A stretch of 64,000 bases of DNA. Source: Thermostichus vulcanus str. 'Rupite' (GTDB lineage Bacteria; Cyanobacteriota; Cyanobacteriia; Thermostichales; Thermostichaceae). Position numbers and translations under genes: made by a program. The stretch spans positions 124,001 to 188,000 of the forward strand of contig NZ_JAFIRA010000001.1 of NCBI RefSeq assembly GCF_022848905.1. Reading direction: 5' to 3'. Below are positions 51,830-59,857 of the stretch, piece after piece. Below the pieces are notes generated by a model that had not been told where the DNA came from, searched no databases, and saw only the letters and a list, made by a program, of their open reading frames with translations. How positions within the stretch are numbered: position 1 is the stretch's first letter; every line of letters starts with the position of its first letter.

Positions 51830-52738
51830 CTATTTCGCCAAAGCCCCACGGGGGAAAAACAACACCGGATGCCAGCTACGCCGCAGAATGTCGCCCGTCA
51901 AGCTGCGTACCGACCATTCCCAAAAGCTCCCTACATTGGGAGAAGCAGTGGCAATCGCCGTCATATCTTCGTCGGCAGCGGTGGCCAGAATCTCCTTCAA
52001 AGGGGATCCCACCCGCACGAGGGTGCGCAGCTGCACCGCCTGAGCATGTCGAGCCAGCCCTTCAATAGCTTGAGCCAGATCCGCCTCTGCTTTCCGTTTC
52101 AGCACTTGCACATCACATCCCTGGTTGCGGCGGGCGCTGGGATCGATCACATAGAGCACCGTGATGTTCTCACACTGAGGCTGGGAGGGAGCACTATCGG
52201 ACAACCGACGACTGAGGTCATCTAACAGTTTCTGGCGGGGTTCCTCAAAATCAAAAGGCACCAAGATACAGCGAAACAGATGGCGGCTGCGCAAGCGCAA
52301 TTCCTCTAGGGTGAAGGCAGCAATCAACTGGGGGCGCACCACCATCACCGGGATCTTCAGTTTCGGCAATAGACCAATGGTGGTGCTGCCAAACAACTTC
52401 TCGGTGAGTAAGTTGTGGGTATCCATGCCGGTAATCAGCAGATCGGAGCCATATTGCTGGATCCCTTTTAGGATCAGATCTACTGGCTTGCTCACCTGCA
52501 CCAACGCCTTAACTTCCAACCCTGCCGGAATATCGCTCAACAGCTCCTGCAACTCCGCCTGCTGAGCCTGTATCTCAGGAGTAATGTCTTCGGGAATACC
52601 GATGCTGTCATCTTGCCAGGCGACGCTGTGAACAAAGGCGATGCGTTCAATGCCGCCGCTGTGTAGGTCTGCCAAACACTTGCCAAACCGCTGTAAGCCA
52701 TCTTGGCGATCGGTAGCAATTAACAGGTTCTTGAACAT
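51830..52738 (-). CDS. tandem-domain universal stress protein
   Basis: This 302-residue protein has two UspA domains. The first begins MFKNLLIATDRQDGLQRFG and contains LLITGMDTHNLLTEKLFG and STTIGLLPK, close to the ATP-binding GxxGxxxxxxxxxG(S/T) pattern. The second begins FRCILVPFDFEEPRQKLLDD and lacks most of that pattern. It is upstream of larB in the same operon. Usp proteins bind nucleotides and modulate stress responses; the exact role is not known. Confidence 0.9.
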   Translation of the reverse strand: MFKNLLIATDRQDGLQRFGKCLADLHSGGIERIAFVHSVAWQDDSIGIPEDITPEIQAQQAELQELLSDIPAGLEVKALVQVSKPVDLILKGIQQYGSDLLITGMDTHNLLTEKLFGSTTIGLLPKLKIPVMVVRPQLIAAFTLEELRLRSRHLFRCILVPFDFEEPRQKLLDDLSRRLSDSAPSQPQCENITVLYVIDPSARRNQGCDVQVLKRKAEADLAQAIEGLARHAQAVQLRTLVRVGSPLKEILATAADEDMTAIATASPNVGSFWEWSVRSLTGDILRRSWHPVLFFPRGALAK

Positions 52739-52833
52739 ACAAAGAGGTGGCTGGTGACGGGTTGCCGCTGTTGCCTACAGCTACCCCAGGCTAACACCTT
52801 GAGGAGAGGCTCTGGCGGTGAGGATCTGCAGAT

Positions 52834-54609
52834 TCAACGATTGGGATCTGCCAGATTGCGAAACTGGGTGTACTGGTTTTCAAACAGCAGCCGAACGGTG
52901 CCGGTGGGGCCATTGCGGTGTTTGGCGATGATCAATTCCGCAATGCCGCGATCGTTGGTGTTGGGGTCGTAGTATTCCGGTCGGTAGAGCATCATCACCA
53001 AATCCGCATCCTGCTCAATGCTGTTGTGTACCAGCAGACCATTGGCGACAAAGTTGTGATGACGGGGCATCTCGATGTCGTAAACCGGCTGCGGATCCCC
53101 CAACTCGCTAATCGAGACCACGGGATCCCACACCAGTTCCTCCTGGAGCACCACTGCCACTTCTTCCTCCAGTTGCAGGTCATCCAGCGCCTTCCAGCCC
53201 TGCTGCGTGAAAAAAGGGTGGTTCCCAGTCGCCTGAATAGAAAGATTAAGCCGGGTTTTCAGAGTACAGGTACGTTGCTTCCCACTACAAAACACTTTGA
53301 CGGGCTTTTGGGGCACGAGGCGACCACGGCTATTCAAGCTGAGCAGACGGGGTAGGGCCTCTGGCTGAGCGACAGAAGCCAGCTGCTCCAACCGCCACAC
53401 TTTGCCTCGATCCACATCCAGCACCTCCGTTTCCCCGGATAGACAGCCGGATTCCCGTAGATCCGCCAGTTGCGGACGTTTGTCGGAGCGAGACTCCACT
53501 GCCCGACTCAACTGGGACAGCACCAGCACCGGCACCATCAGTTCTTTGGCTAGGGCCTTGAGGCCACGGGTAATGCGAGACAGCTCCTGCACCCGGTTGT
53601 CGGCGGCGGATCCCTGCATCAGTTGTAGATAGTCGATCAACACCATCCCCAAAGTTCCCCCTTGCTCTGCTTGCAAACGACGCGCCTTAGAGCGAATTTC
53701 AGTGACGGTGCAATCGGGGGTATCGTCGATGAACAAGGGCAGCTGCGACAAAAAGCCGATCGCCTGTCCGAGGCGTTGCCACTCATTCTCGCTGATGCGC
53801 CCAGAACGTAGGCGGCTACTGTCGATGCGGGCTTCACTGGCCAAAAGACGCTGCACCAGTTGTTCCCGCGACATTTCCAAACTAAAGACAGCAACCGGCT
53901 GCTTGGAGTAGGCAGCCACATTCTGGGCAACGTTCAGGGCAAGGCTGGTTTTTCCCATGGAAGGGCGCCCTGCCAGGATCAACAGATCAGAACGTTGCAA
54001 ACCCTGGGTTAGGTTATCCAGATCGATGAATTTGGTCGGGATCCCTGGGATTTGGGCCCCATTTTGAAACTTCTCTTCCAGATCTGAGAAGATATTGACC
54101 AAAACATCGGAGGCAGGAATAAGGCTGCGCTGCACCCGTTCTTGGGTCAGACCAAACACCTGCTGCTCTGCTTGATCCATCACCTGCGACAATGGCTGAC
54201 TGGTGTCGTAGGCCAACCGAGCTAGGGTATTGCTCACCTGGATCAACTGGCGGCGCATATACTTGTCCAGCACCAAGCGAGCGTACTGATCGATGTTGAT
54301 GCTGCTGACGGTTTGCTCCAGCAAACGACGAATTGCCCCGGTACCGCCCACCCGCTCCAGTAGATGGTGATCCGCCAGCCAAGCAGAAACCGTCATCAGG
54401 TCGGTAGGTTGTCCCTGACTGTGCAGCTGTAAGGCCGCCCGATAAATTTCCTGGTGGGCGGAAGTATAGAACATCTCCGGGCGCAGGAGCTCTGCCACCC
54501 GCACCAGTGCATCCGGATCCAAGAGGATCCCGCCTAGGATCTCCTCTTCGGCCTCCACATTCTGGGGGGGAAGCCGATCCCCGCCGGTTAGGTCGTAATC
54601 GCTGATCAC
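52834..54609 (-). CDS. dnaB: replicative DNA helicase DnaB with an intein
   Basis: The 591-codon gene encodes the hexameric replicative helicase interrupted by a 141-residue mini-intein. Host motifs are the N-terminal PPQNVEAEEEILGGILLDPD, Walker A AGRPSMGKTSLALNVA, Walker B LGMVLIDYLQLM, then the DLRESG motif where the intein starts, and SIEQDADLVMMLYRPEYYD after it. The splice junction Gly-Cys and Asn-Ser follow the standard pattern. I use the GTG at 54609 (ISDYDLTGGDRL follows); a GTG at 54642 would add 11 residues. The upstream neighbour is rplI, and rplI next to dnaB is a common bacterial arrangement. Confidence 0.95.
   Translation of the reverse strand: MISDYDLTGGDRLPPQNVEAEEEILGGILLDPDALVRVAELLRPEMFYTSAHQEIYRAALQLHSQGQPTDLMTVSAWLADHHLLERVGGTGAIRRLLEQTVSSINIDQYARLVLDKYMRRQLIQVSNTLARLAYDTSQPLSQVMDQAEQQVFGLTQERVQRSLIPASDVLVNIFSDLEEKFQNGAQIPGIPTKFIDLDNLTQGLQRSDLLILAGRPSMGKTSLALNVAQNVAAYSKQPVAVFSLEMSREQLVQRLLASEARIDSSRLRSGRISENEWQRLGQAIGFLSQLPLFIDDTPDCTVTEIRSKARRLQAEQGGTLGMVLIDYLQLMQGSAADNRVQELSRITRGLKALAKELMVPVLVLSQLSRAVESRSDKRPQLADLRESGCLSGETEVLDVDRGKVWRLEQLASVAQPEALPRLLSLNSRGRLVPQKPVKVFCSGKQRTCTLKTRLNLSIQATGNHPFFTQQGWKALDDLQLEEEVAVVLQEELVWDPVVSISELGDPQPVYDIEMPRHHNFVANGLLVHNSIEQDADLVMMLYRPEYYDPNTNDRGIAELIIAKHRNGPTGTVRLLFENQYTQFRNLADPNR
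53023..53445 (-). other. DnaB mini-intein, 141 residues, no homing endonuclease
   Basis: The intein starts at Cys (CLSGETEVLDVDRGKVW) and ends VYDIEMPRHHNFVANGLLVH plus Asn, followed by Ser of the helicase. Block A (CLSGETEV), block B with the TxxH motif (ATGNHPFFTQQGW), block F and block G (VHN) are all present, so it should splice itself out. At 141 residues it is a natural mini-intein: the endonuclease domain is missing. It sits at the DLRESG/SIEQDADL insertion site known for DnaB inteins. Confidence 0.93.
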
Positions 54610-54825
54610 CGCAAGCCAGGATAGACAAAAGAACCCAGCCACGGCTCAATAGCCTTGTGGCACACCAGCATGTCAGCCCAACTGCTCAACTTGATGCAGG
54701 GTTCTAGGCTGAGCATACCCACTTGTTGATTCAGACGGAAACCCTATCGAACTGAAGCCAGGGATCCCCCGAATCCAGTCCTGGGATCCATTTCGAGTTC
54801 AGGGATCCCCTGAGAGCAAATCTGC

Positions 54826-55290
54826 TCATGCGGGGGTGACCTGAATGCGCAGGGTGGCAGTTACCTCTGGGTGTAGCTTCACCTGCACGGGGTAAACACC
54901 GGTTTTGTTGATCTCTTCTGGCAGAGAAATGTTGCGGCGATCAATATCTAGACCGCTGGTGGCCAACACCACTTCTGCAATATCGCTGCTGGTCACTTGC
55001 CCAAAGAGCAAATCGTTTTCTCCCACCTTTTGACGAATGACAAAGCGACCAATGGTTTCCAGAGCAGTTTTGTAGCCTTCTGCCCGCTGTTTTTCTGCCA
55101 GTTTACGGGCCGCTTCTTGCTCCAGGCGCATTTGACGCTCTTTCAAAAGCCCAGGAGTAACCCGCACAGCCATCTGCCGGGGGAAAAGATAGTTGCGGGC
55201 ATAGCCAGGTTTGACATTCACCAACTCCCCGGGTTTGCCCAGTCCTGGAATCGACTGGCGCAGCACAACCTGCATATCACGTTTCGACAT
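54826..55290 (-). CDS. rplI: 50S ribosomal protein L9
   Basis: This 154-residue ribosomal protein has the L9 N-terminal domain (PGLGKPGELVNVKPGYARNY and LFPRQMAVRV), the long connecting helix (KERQMRLEQEAARKLAEKQR) and the C-terminal RNA-binding domain (FGQVTSSDIAEVVL, GVYPVQVKLHPEVTATLRI). It lies 183-216 bases upstream of dnaB, depending on the dnaB start, on the same strand. The start at MSKRDMQVVL fits the family. Confidence 0.96.
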   Translation of the reverse strand: MSKRDMQVVLRQSIPGLGKPGELVNVKPGYARNYLFPRQMAVRVTPGLLKERQMRLEQEAARKLAEKQRAEGYKTALETIGRFVIRQKVGENDLLFGQVTSSDIAEVVLATSGLDIDRRNISLPEEINKTGVYPVQVKLHPEVTATLRIQVTPA

Positions 55291-55621
55291 TGGAGGAGAC
55301 GCTTATTTTCTCGACAGTCCTTTATTCTAAATGTCTAACGCGGGTCTCGTCAGCCCAAGTTGCCCGAGAAAGTTGCCCACCGCACCTCAGCCATTTGGCG
55401 GAAGGGATCCCTGGTGGGTTCAATCCCCAGTGAGTATAGAGGGTGAGTCCAGCACATCTTGGTCAAGGTTCTACAGCTCAGCACAGACTCGATAGAGACC
55501 TTTTTCTCTAGTTGAAAATACGCAAACTATATGTTCATAAAGCGATTTTAAGCCAAAAGTTGATGGGATCGTGACGAAAGGGATCCCCAAAACATCTGCG
55601 ACATTTGGCGGATATTTCCAG
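55291..55621. other. intergenic region upstream of the Pho box
   Basis: This 330-base stretch contains the presumed rplI promoter region. One plus-strand promoter-like pair is TTGAAA at 55512-55517 and TCATAA at 55535-55540 (17-base spacer). I see no gene. Confidence 0.35.
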
Positions 55622-55662
55622 AGATAACCTGAATTTAACCTCATCTTAACTATGGATTATCA
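55622..55662 (+). promoter_or_regulatory. Pho box upstream of pstS, four direct repeats
   Basis: Four 8-base words sit exactly 11 bases apart: GATAACCT (55622-55629), TTTAACCT (55633-55640), CTTAACTA (55644-55651) and ATTATCAG (55655-55662), separated by 3-base spacers. Cyanobacterial PhoB/SphR boxes are repeats of (C/T)TTAA(C/T)(C/T)(T/A) with this spacing. A -10-like TACATT follows at 55671-55676, so the box replaces a -35 element. This marks the pst operon as phosphate-starvation induced. Confidence 0.85.
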
Positions 55663-55914
55663 GCCTTACGTTACATTAACGACGTAGGACAGTTGGGCGA
55701 TCGAAATTAATCATTTGTGGGTATCCCTAGGCTTTGAGAATTACCGATTTGGGTGCTGAGTGGATAGTCTTTGCTTGGATCGCTCTATTGGTAGTTCCCA
55801 GAGTTGGGGTTATCGCGTCAGAAACTTGCTGAGTTGATTTGATGGCTAGCCTACGGATGATCTGCGTAGTTCTAGACGAGTTGGACTGAGACTTTTCTCC
55901 CTTGGAGGCTCCTA

Positions 55915-56991
55915 ATGCTACCTGTACACTCCTTGAATCGTCGCTTTTTCCTAAAGTCTTTGTCTGCCACCGTTGCTGGTTTTGCCGCTAGTCAAGCTGA
56001 TTGGCGACAGGTGTTTGCTCAACAGGTGGTTAACTTAAATGGTGCAGGGGCCTCTTTCCCGGCTCCGATCTACCAAACTTGGGCACAGGAGTTTGGCAAG
56101 CAAAACCCAAACATTCAGATCAATTACCAGTCGGTGGGGAGTGGCGCTGGCCGGCGACAATTTGTGGCTCGCACGGTAGATTTTGGTGCTACAGATAGCA
56201 TTCCTAGATCCGAAGAAATTGCTCAAATTGAGGGGGAAGCTCAACCTCCAAAGGGTATGGTCTCGGTGCCGATGGTGGGGGGAGCTGTGGTAGCTGCCTA
56301 CAACATTCCCGGTGTGAGTTCAGAGATTCGCCTTTCTCGTCTGGCGCTCACGAATATCTTTTTGGGTAAGATCACCAAATGGAACGATACTTTGATTGCG
56401 TCCTTGAACCCACGTGTAACTTTCCCCGACCTGCCCATTACCGTCGTGCATCGTTCTGACGGCAGTGGTACCACCGAAATTTTTACCAGCCATCTCAACG
56501 CTGTTAACACTGAGTGGCGACAGCGGGTAGGGCGGGGCTCTTCTGTGAATTGGCCCGCCGGCGTGGGAGCGCGCGGCAATGAGGGGGTTTCTGAACAAAT
56601 CAAACAAATTCCGGGAGCAATTGGCTATGTAGAATTTGGCTTTGCCAAGCTCAACAATCTAGCTGTAGCCCGATTGGAAAACCGCGCTGGCAAATTTGTC
56701 ACTCCCACTGTTGAATCTGAGCAGGAAGGCTTAGGGCAAATTCAACTGAATGAGCGGTTGTTAGGATCTGACCCGGATCCATTGGGAGAGGCTTCCTATC
56801 CGATTGTCAGCTATACCTGGATCTTGGCCTATAGAACCTATGCCAATGCTCAAACGGCGCAGGCGGTACAAGCCTTTTTGCGCTATGGGTTAAACGAGGG
56901 ACAGGCTTTTGCTGAGCCATTGGGTTATGTGCCCTTACCAGATGCTGTCCGTCAACGGTCTCTGGCAGCGGTCGATACCATTCAAGCCTGA
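55915..56991 (+). CDS. pstS: PstS, phosphate-binding protein of the Pst ABC transporter
   Basis: This 358-residue exported protein binds phosphate for the PstCAB transporter. The N-terminus has a twin-arginine signal (LNRRFFLKSLSATVAGFAAS; Arg9 and Arg10), so export is probably by the Tat route instead of Sec. Mature motifs are LNGAGASFPAPIYQTWAQEF, VGSGAGRRQFVARTVDFGAT and VVHRSDGSGTTEIFTSHL, which contact phosphate. The GGAGG seven bases before the ATG supports the start. It is under a Pho box 250 bases upstream. Confidence 0.95.
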   Translation: MLPVHSLNRRFFLKSLSATVAGFAASQADWRQVFAQQVVNLNGAGASFPAPIYQTWAQEFGKQNPNIQINYQSVGSGAGRRQFVARTVDFGATDSIPRSEEIAQIEGEAQPPKGMVSVPMVGGAVVAAYNIPGVSSEIRLSRLALTNIFLGKITKWNDTLIASLNPRVTFPDLPITVVHRSDGSGTTEIFTSHLNAVNTEWRQRVGRGSSVNWPAGVGARGNEGVSEQIKQIPGAIGYVEFGFAKLNNLAVARLENRAGKFVTPTVESEQEGLGQIQLNERLLGSDPDPLGEASYPIVSYTWILAYRTYANAQTAQAVQAFLRYGLNEGQAFAEPLGYVPLPDAVRQRSLAAVDTIQA

Positions 56992-57042
56992 TTTTTCCTA
57001 CTCCTTATTATCGACTTGCGGTAGCCCACTTGAGTAAGTTCT

Positions 57043-58011
57043 ATGACAACGACTCTACCGGATTCTCCTCCTCAGTTTCGACCCAGAGTTGTCTTTCAGC
57101 GCCGGCGGGATCAGGTATTTATTTGGGCAACCCGAATTGCCGTCTTTTTCTCTGCCTTTTTGCTGTTGTGGATTGCCCTAGAGATTACTCGGCAGGCGTT
57201 ACCGGCAATCGGAAAGTTTGGTCTGGGTTTTCTTTGGAATACCACCTGGGATCCGGTAGAGGATAACTATGGCGCTTGGCCACAAATCTACGGCACTTTG
57301 GTAAGCTCGCTGATTGCCTTGATTATCGGGATCCCGTTTAGCTTTGGAATTGCCATCTTCTTGAGTGAAGATTTCTTACCCAAGCCACTGCGGCTGACTT
57401 TGATCATTGTGGTGGAGTTGCTAGCAGCCATTCCCAGCGTGGTTTTTGGCATTTGGGGGCTATTTGTGTTCATCCCCTTTTTCCGACCCATTCAAATGGT
57501 ATTGTTTGAGCGCTTTAATTGGATCCCAATTTTTAGTACACCCCCAGTTGGGCCAGGGATGCTTACAGCAGGCGTTGTGCTGGGGATCATGATTGTTCCC
57601 ATTATTACCGCCATTGCACGGGAAGTGTTGGTGGCGGTACCTCCAGAACTAAGGGCAGCTGCCTACTCCATGGGGGCAACCCGTTGGGAGGCGATCTTCG
57701 GGGTGGTTTTGCCAGCAGCCATTGGGGGTATGTTGGGGGCGGTGGTGCTGGGTCTAGGCCGTGCCATGGGAGAGACGATGGCGGTGGCCATGTTGATCGG
57801 CAACTCCCGCAGTATCAACATTTCTATCCTTGCTCCGGCCAGCAACATCCCTGCTCTATTGGCGAACGAGTTTGGGGAGGCCAGCGACCAGCAGATCTCT
57901 GCTTTGATGTATGCTGCTTTGATTTTGTTGGTGGTTACTTTGTTGGTCAATATCGTGGCCGAGTGGATGGTGCGCCGCGTCAAGTTAGCTCTGACGGCTT
58001 CTCAGGAGTAA
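57043..58011 (+). CDS. pstC: PstC, phosphate ABC transporter permease
   Basis: This 322-residue membrane protein is one of the two permeases of the high-affinity phosphate transporter. It has six or so helices and the EAA-type loop AREVLVAVPPELRAAAYSMG with ATRWEAIFGVVLP, which contacts PstB. The periplasmic loop between helices 1 and 2 (TTWDPVEDNYGAWPQIYGTL) is typical. It follows pstS by 51 bases and precedes pstA by 6 bases. Confidence 0.96.
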   Translation: MTTTLPDSPPQFRPRVVFQRRRDQVFIWATRIAVFFSAFLLLWIALEITRQALPAIGKFGLGFLWNTTWDPVEDNYGAWPQIYGTLVSSLIALIIGIPFSFGIAIFLSEDFLPKPLRLTLIIVVELLAAIPSVVFGIWGLFVFIPFFRPIQMVLFERFNWIPIFSTPPVGPGMLTAGVVLGIMIVPIITAIAREVLVAVPPELRAAAYSMGATRWEAIFGVVLPAAIGGMLGAVVLGLGRAMGETMAVAMLIGNSRSINISILAPASNIPALLANEFGEASDQQISALMYAALILLVVTLLVNIVAEWMVRRVKLALTASQE

Positions 58012-58017
58012 AGAACT

Positions 58018-58908
58018 ATGGCAACCCAGGTGGCCGCCAAGACCAACCTGTTTAAGCGCAAGGCTCGTTCCCAACGGGTGCTGCTTGACTGGGGAATGAC
58101 GGCTCTAACTTTCATTTCCAGTCTCTTTGCTATTTTTGTTTTGGGCTTGATTCTCTACTATGTGTTCATCAATGGCATTGAACGCTTCAACTGGCAGAGC
58201 TTCACCCAATTACCCCCTCCTCCTGGAGATCAAGTGGGTGGCTTTGGTAATGCAGTGCTGGGGACACTTATCGTGGTGACAATCGCCATTTCGATTAGCT
58301 TTCCCATTGGGTTGCTGGCCGCTATTTACCTCTCCGAATTTGGCCAAAATAGCTCTACGGCCTCAGCGTTGCGCTTCATTATCAAGGTGTTGACGGGGGT
58401 GCCTTCTATCATTGCTGGGGTGTTTGCTTATGGGGTGCTGGTGTTGACCACAAAAACGTTCTCCGCCCTTTCGGGAGGGGTGGCCCTCTCGGTGTTAACT
58501 CTGCCGATCATCATCCTTTCTTGCGAAGAGGCCCTACGTTTGGTGCCTAGGGACGTGCGGGATGCTGCCTATGCCTTGGGGGCTTCGAGAGTACAGACGG
58601 TGTTTCGGGTAATTTTGCCGGCAGCTCTGCCGGTGATCTTGACGGGGGTGACTCTGGCTGTTTCCCGAGCAGCGGGAGAGACCGCGCCATTGATTTTTAC
58701 GGCTCTATTTAGCTTTTTGTGGCCAAGTGGCTTGCTCAGGCCGGTGGCCTCGCTGGCGGTGCTGATCTACAACTTTGCCATTGTTCCTTTCGAGAATCAG
58801 CAGAAGATCGCCTGGGGAGGAGCCTTGGCTTTGGTGATACTGGTTCTGATCACCACCGTCACCTTCCGTGTGTTACTCAGTCGGCGAGAAGAAAACATCT
58901 CTATCTGA
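58018..58908 (+). CDS. pstA: PstA, phosphate ABC transporter permease
   Basis: This 296-residue membrane protein is the second permease of the Pst system, with the EAA-type loop CEEALRLVPRDVRDAAYALG and ASRVQTVFRVILP. AGGAG lies nine bases upstream, inside the pstC stop region (CAGGAGTAA). The family signature GETAPLIFTALFSFLW is present. It lies 80 bases before pstB. Confidence 0.96.
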   Translation: MATQVAAKTNLFKRKARSQRVLLDWGMTALTFISSLFAIFVLGLILYYVFINGIERFNWQSFTQLPPPPGDQVGGFGNAVLGTLIVVTIAISISFPIGLLAAIYLSEFGQNSSTASALRFIIKVLTGVPSIIAGVFAYGVLVLTTKTFSALSGGVALSVLTLPIIILSCEEALRLVPRDVRDAAYALGASRVQTVFRVILPAALPVILTGVTLAVSRAAGETAPLIFTALFSFLWPSGLLRPVASLAVLIYNFAIVPFENQQKIAWGGALALVILVLITTVTFRVLLSRREENISI

Positions 58909-58988
58909 GCGGGATCCTGCTGTGAATCTTTGAATCCTTGCTGCTGGTTGTGTTCAAGTTGCTCTGCTCTTAATTCCAGGTACTGCCC

Positions 58989-59816
58989 ATGCACTCTCGC
59001 TCTTCCCATACCTCTGATTCTCAGAAAAAGCCTGACCGTTTGGTGGTTGAAATGGAGACGAAGGAGGTGAGTGTCTATTATGGATCTCATCTGGCGGTGC
59101 GCCACGTTTCCCTGAAGATCCCCAAAAATCAAATCACGGCGTTTATCGGCCCTTCCGGCTGTGGCAAAAGCACCCTTCTACGTTGTTTTAACCGCATGAA
59201 TGACTTGATCCCTTCAGCGAGAGTTGAGGGATCCGTGATTTTCCACCAACAAAACATCTATGATCCGGAGGTGGATCCTTCTGAGGTACGGCGGCGGATT
59301 GGCTTGGTGTTTCAAAAGCCCAACCCCTTTCCCAAATCGATTTACGACAACATTGCCTTTGGGCCGCGCATCAATGGCTACCAGGGGGATTTGGATGAGC
59401 TGGTGGAGCGCACCCTCCGCCAAGCTGCCCTTTGGGATGAGGTAAAGGACAAGCTGAAAATGAGTGGGCTTTCTCTTTCAGGGGGTCAACAGCAGCGTCT
59501 TTGTATTGCCCGTACCCTGGCCATCCAGCCGGAGGTGATCCTGATGGATGAGCCTTGCGCTTCATTGGATCCCATTTCCACTTTGCGCATTGAGGAGCTG
59601 TTGAAGGAGCTGGGCCGCCGCTACACGATCATCATCGTCACCCACAACATGCAGCAGGCGGCACGGGTATCTGACTTTACGGCGTTCTACAATACCGAGA
59701 TTGATGACAATGGAGTCCGCTACGGGCGTTTGGTGGAATTTAACCGCACGGAAAAGATCTTTAATTCCCCGGCCCATCGGGAAACCGAGGAATATGTGAG
59801 CGGACGCTTCGGGTGA
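58989..59816 (+). CDS. pstB: PstB, phosphate ABC transporter ATPase
   Basis: This 275-residue ATPase has Walker [21 protein letters not shown], signature [16 protein letters not shown], Walker [14 protein letters not shown] and switch His in [11 protein letters not shown]. It energises phosphate uptake with PstC and PstA. It ends YVSGRFG, the normal PstB end. The stop TGA at 59814-59816 falls within the terminal bases of the downstream IS605 element. No phoU gene follows. An alternative start at 59052 would shorten it by 21 residues. Confidence 0.96.
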   Translation: MHSRSSHTSDSQKKPDRLVVEMETKEVSVYYGSHLAVRHVSLKIPKNQITAFIGPSGCGKSTLLRCFNRMNDLIPSARVEGSVIFHQQNIYDPEVDPSEVRRRIGLVFQKPNPFPKSIYDNIAFGPRINGYQGDLDELVERTLRQAALWDEVKDKLKMSGLSLSGGQQQRLCIARTLAIQPEVILMDEPCASLDPISTLRIEELLKELGRRYTIIIVTHNMQQAARVSDFTAFYNTEIDDNGVRYGRLVEFNRTEKIFNSPAHRETEEYVSGRFG

Positions 59817-59822
59817 CATACT

Positions 59823-59857
59823 CCCGGCGCTCATGCTTCGCATAGAGCGCGGGCTTC
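59823..59857. repeat. right-end hairpin of the IS605-type element
   Basis: CCCGGCGCTC pairs with GAGCGCGGG (one unpaired G) around a 12-base loop. It lies between the tnpB stop side and the element boundary, in the position where the Y1 transposase binds single-stranded ends. The tnpB stop codon at 59831 lies within it. Confidence 0.65.
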
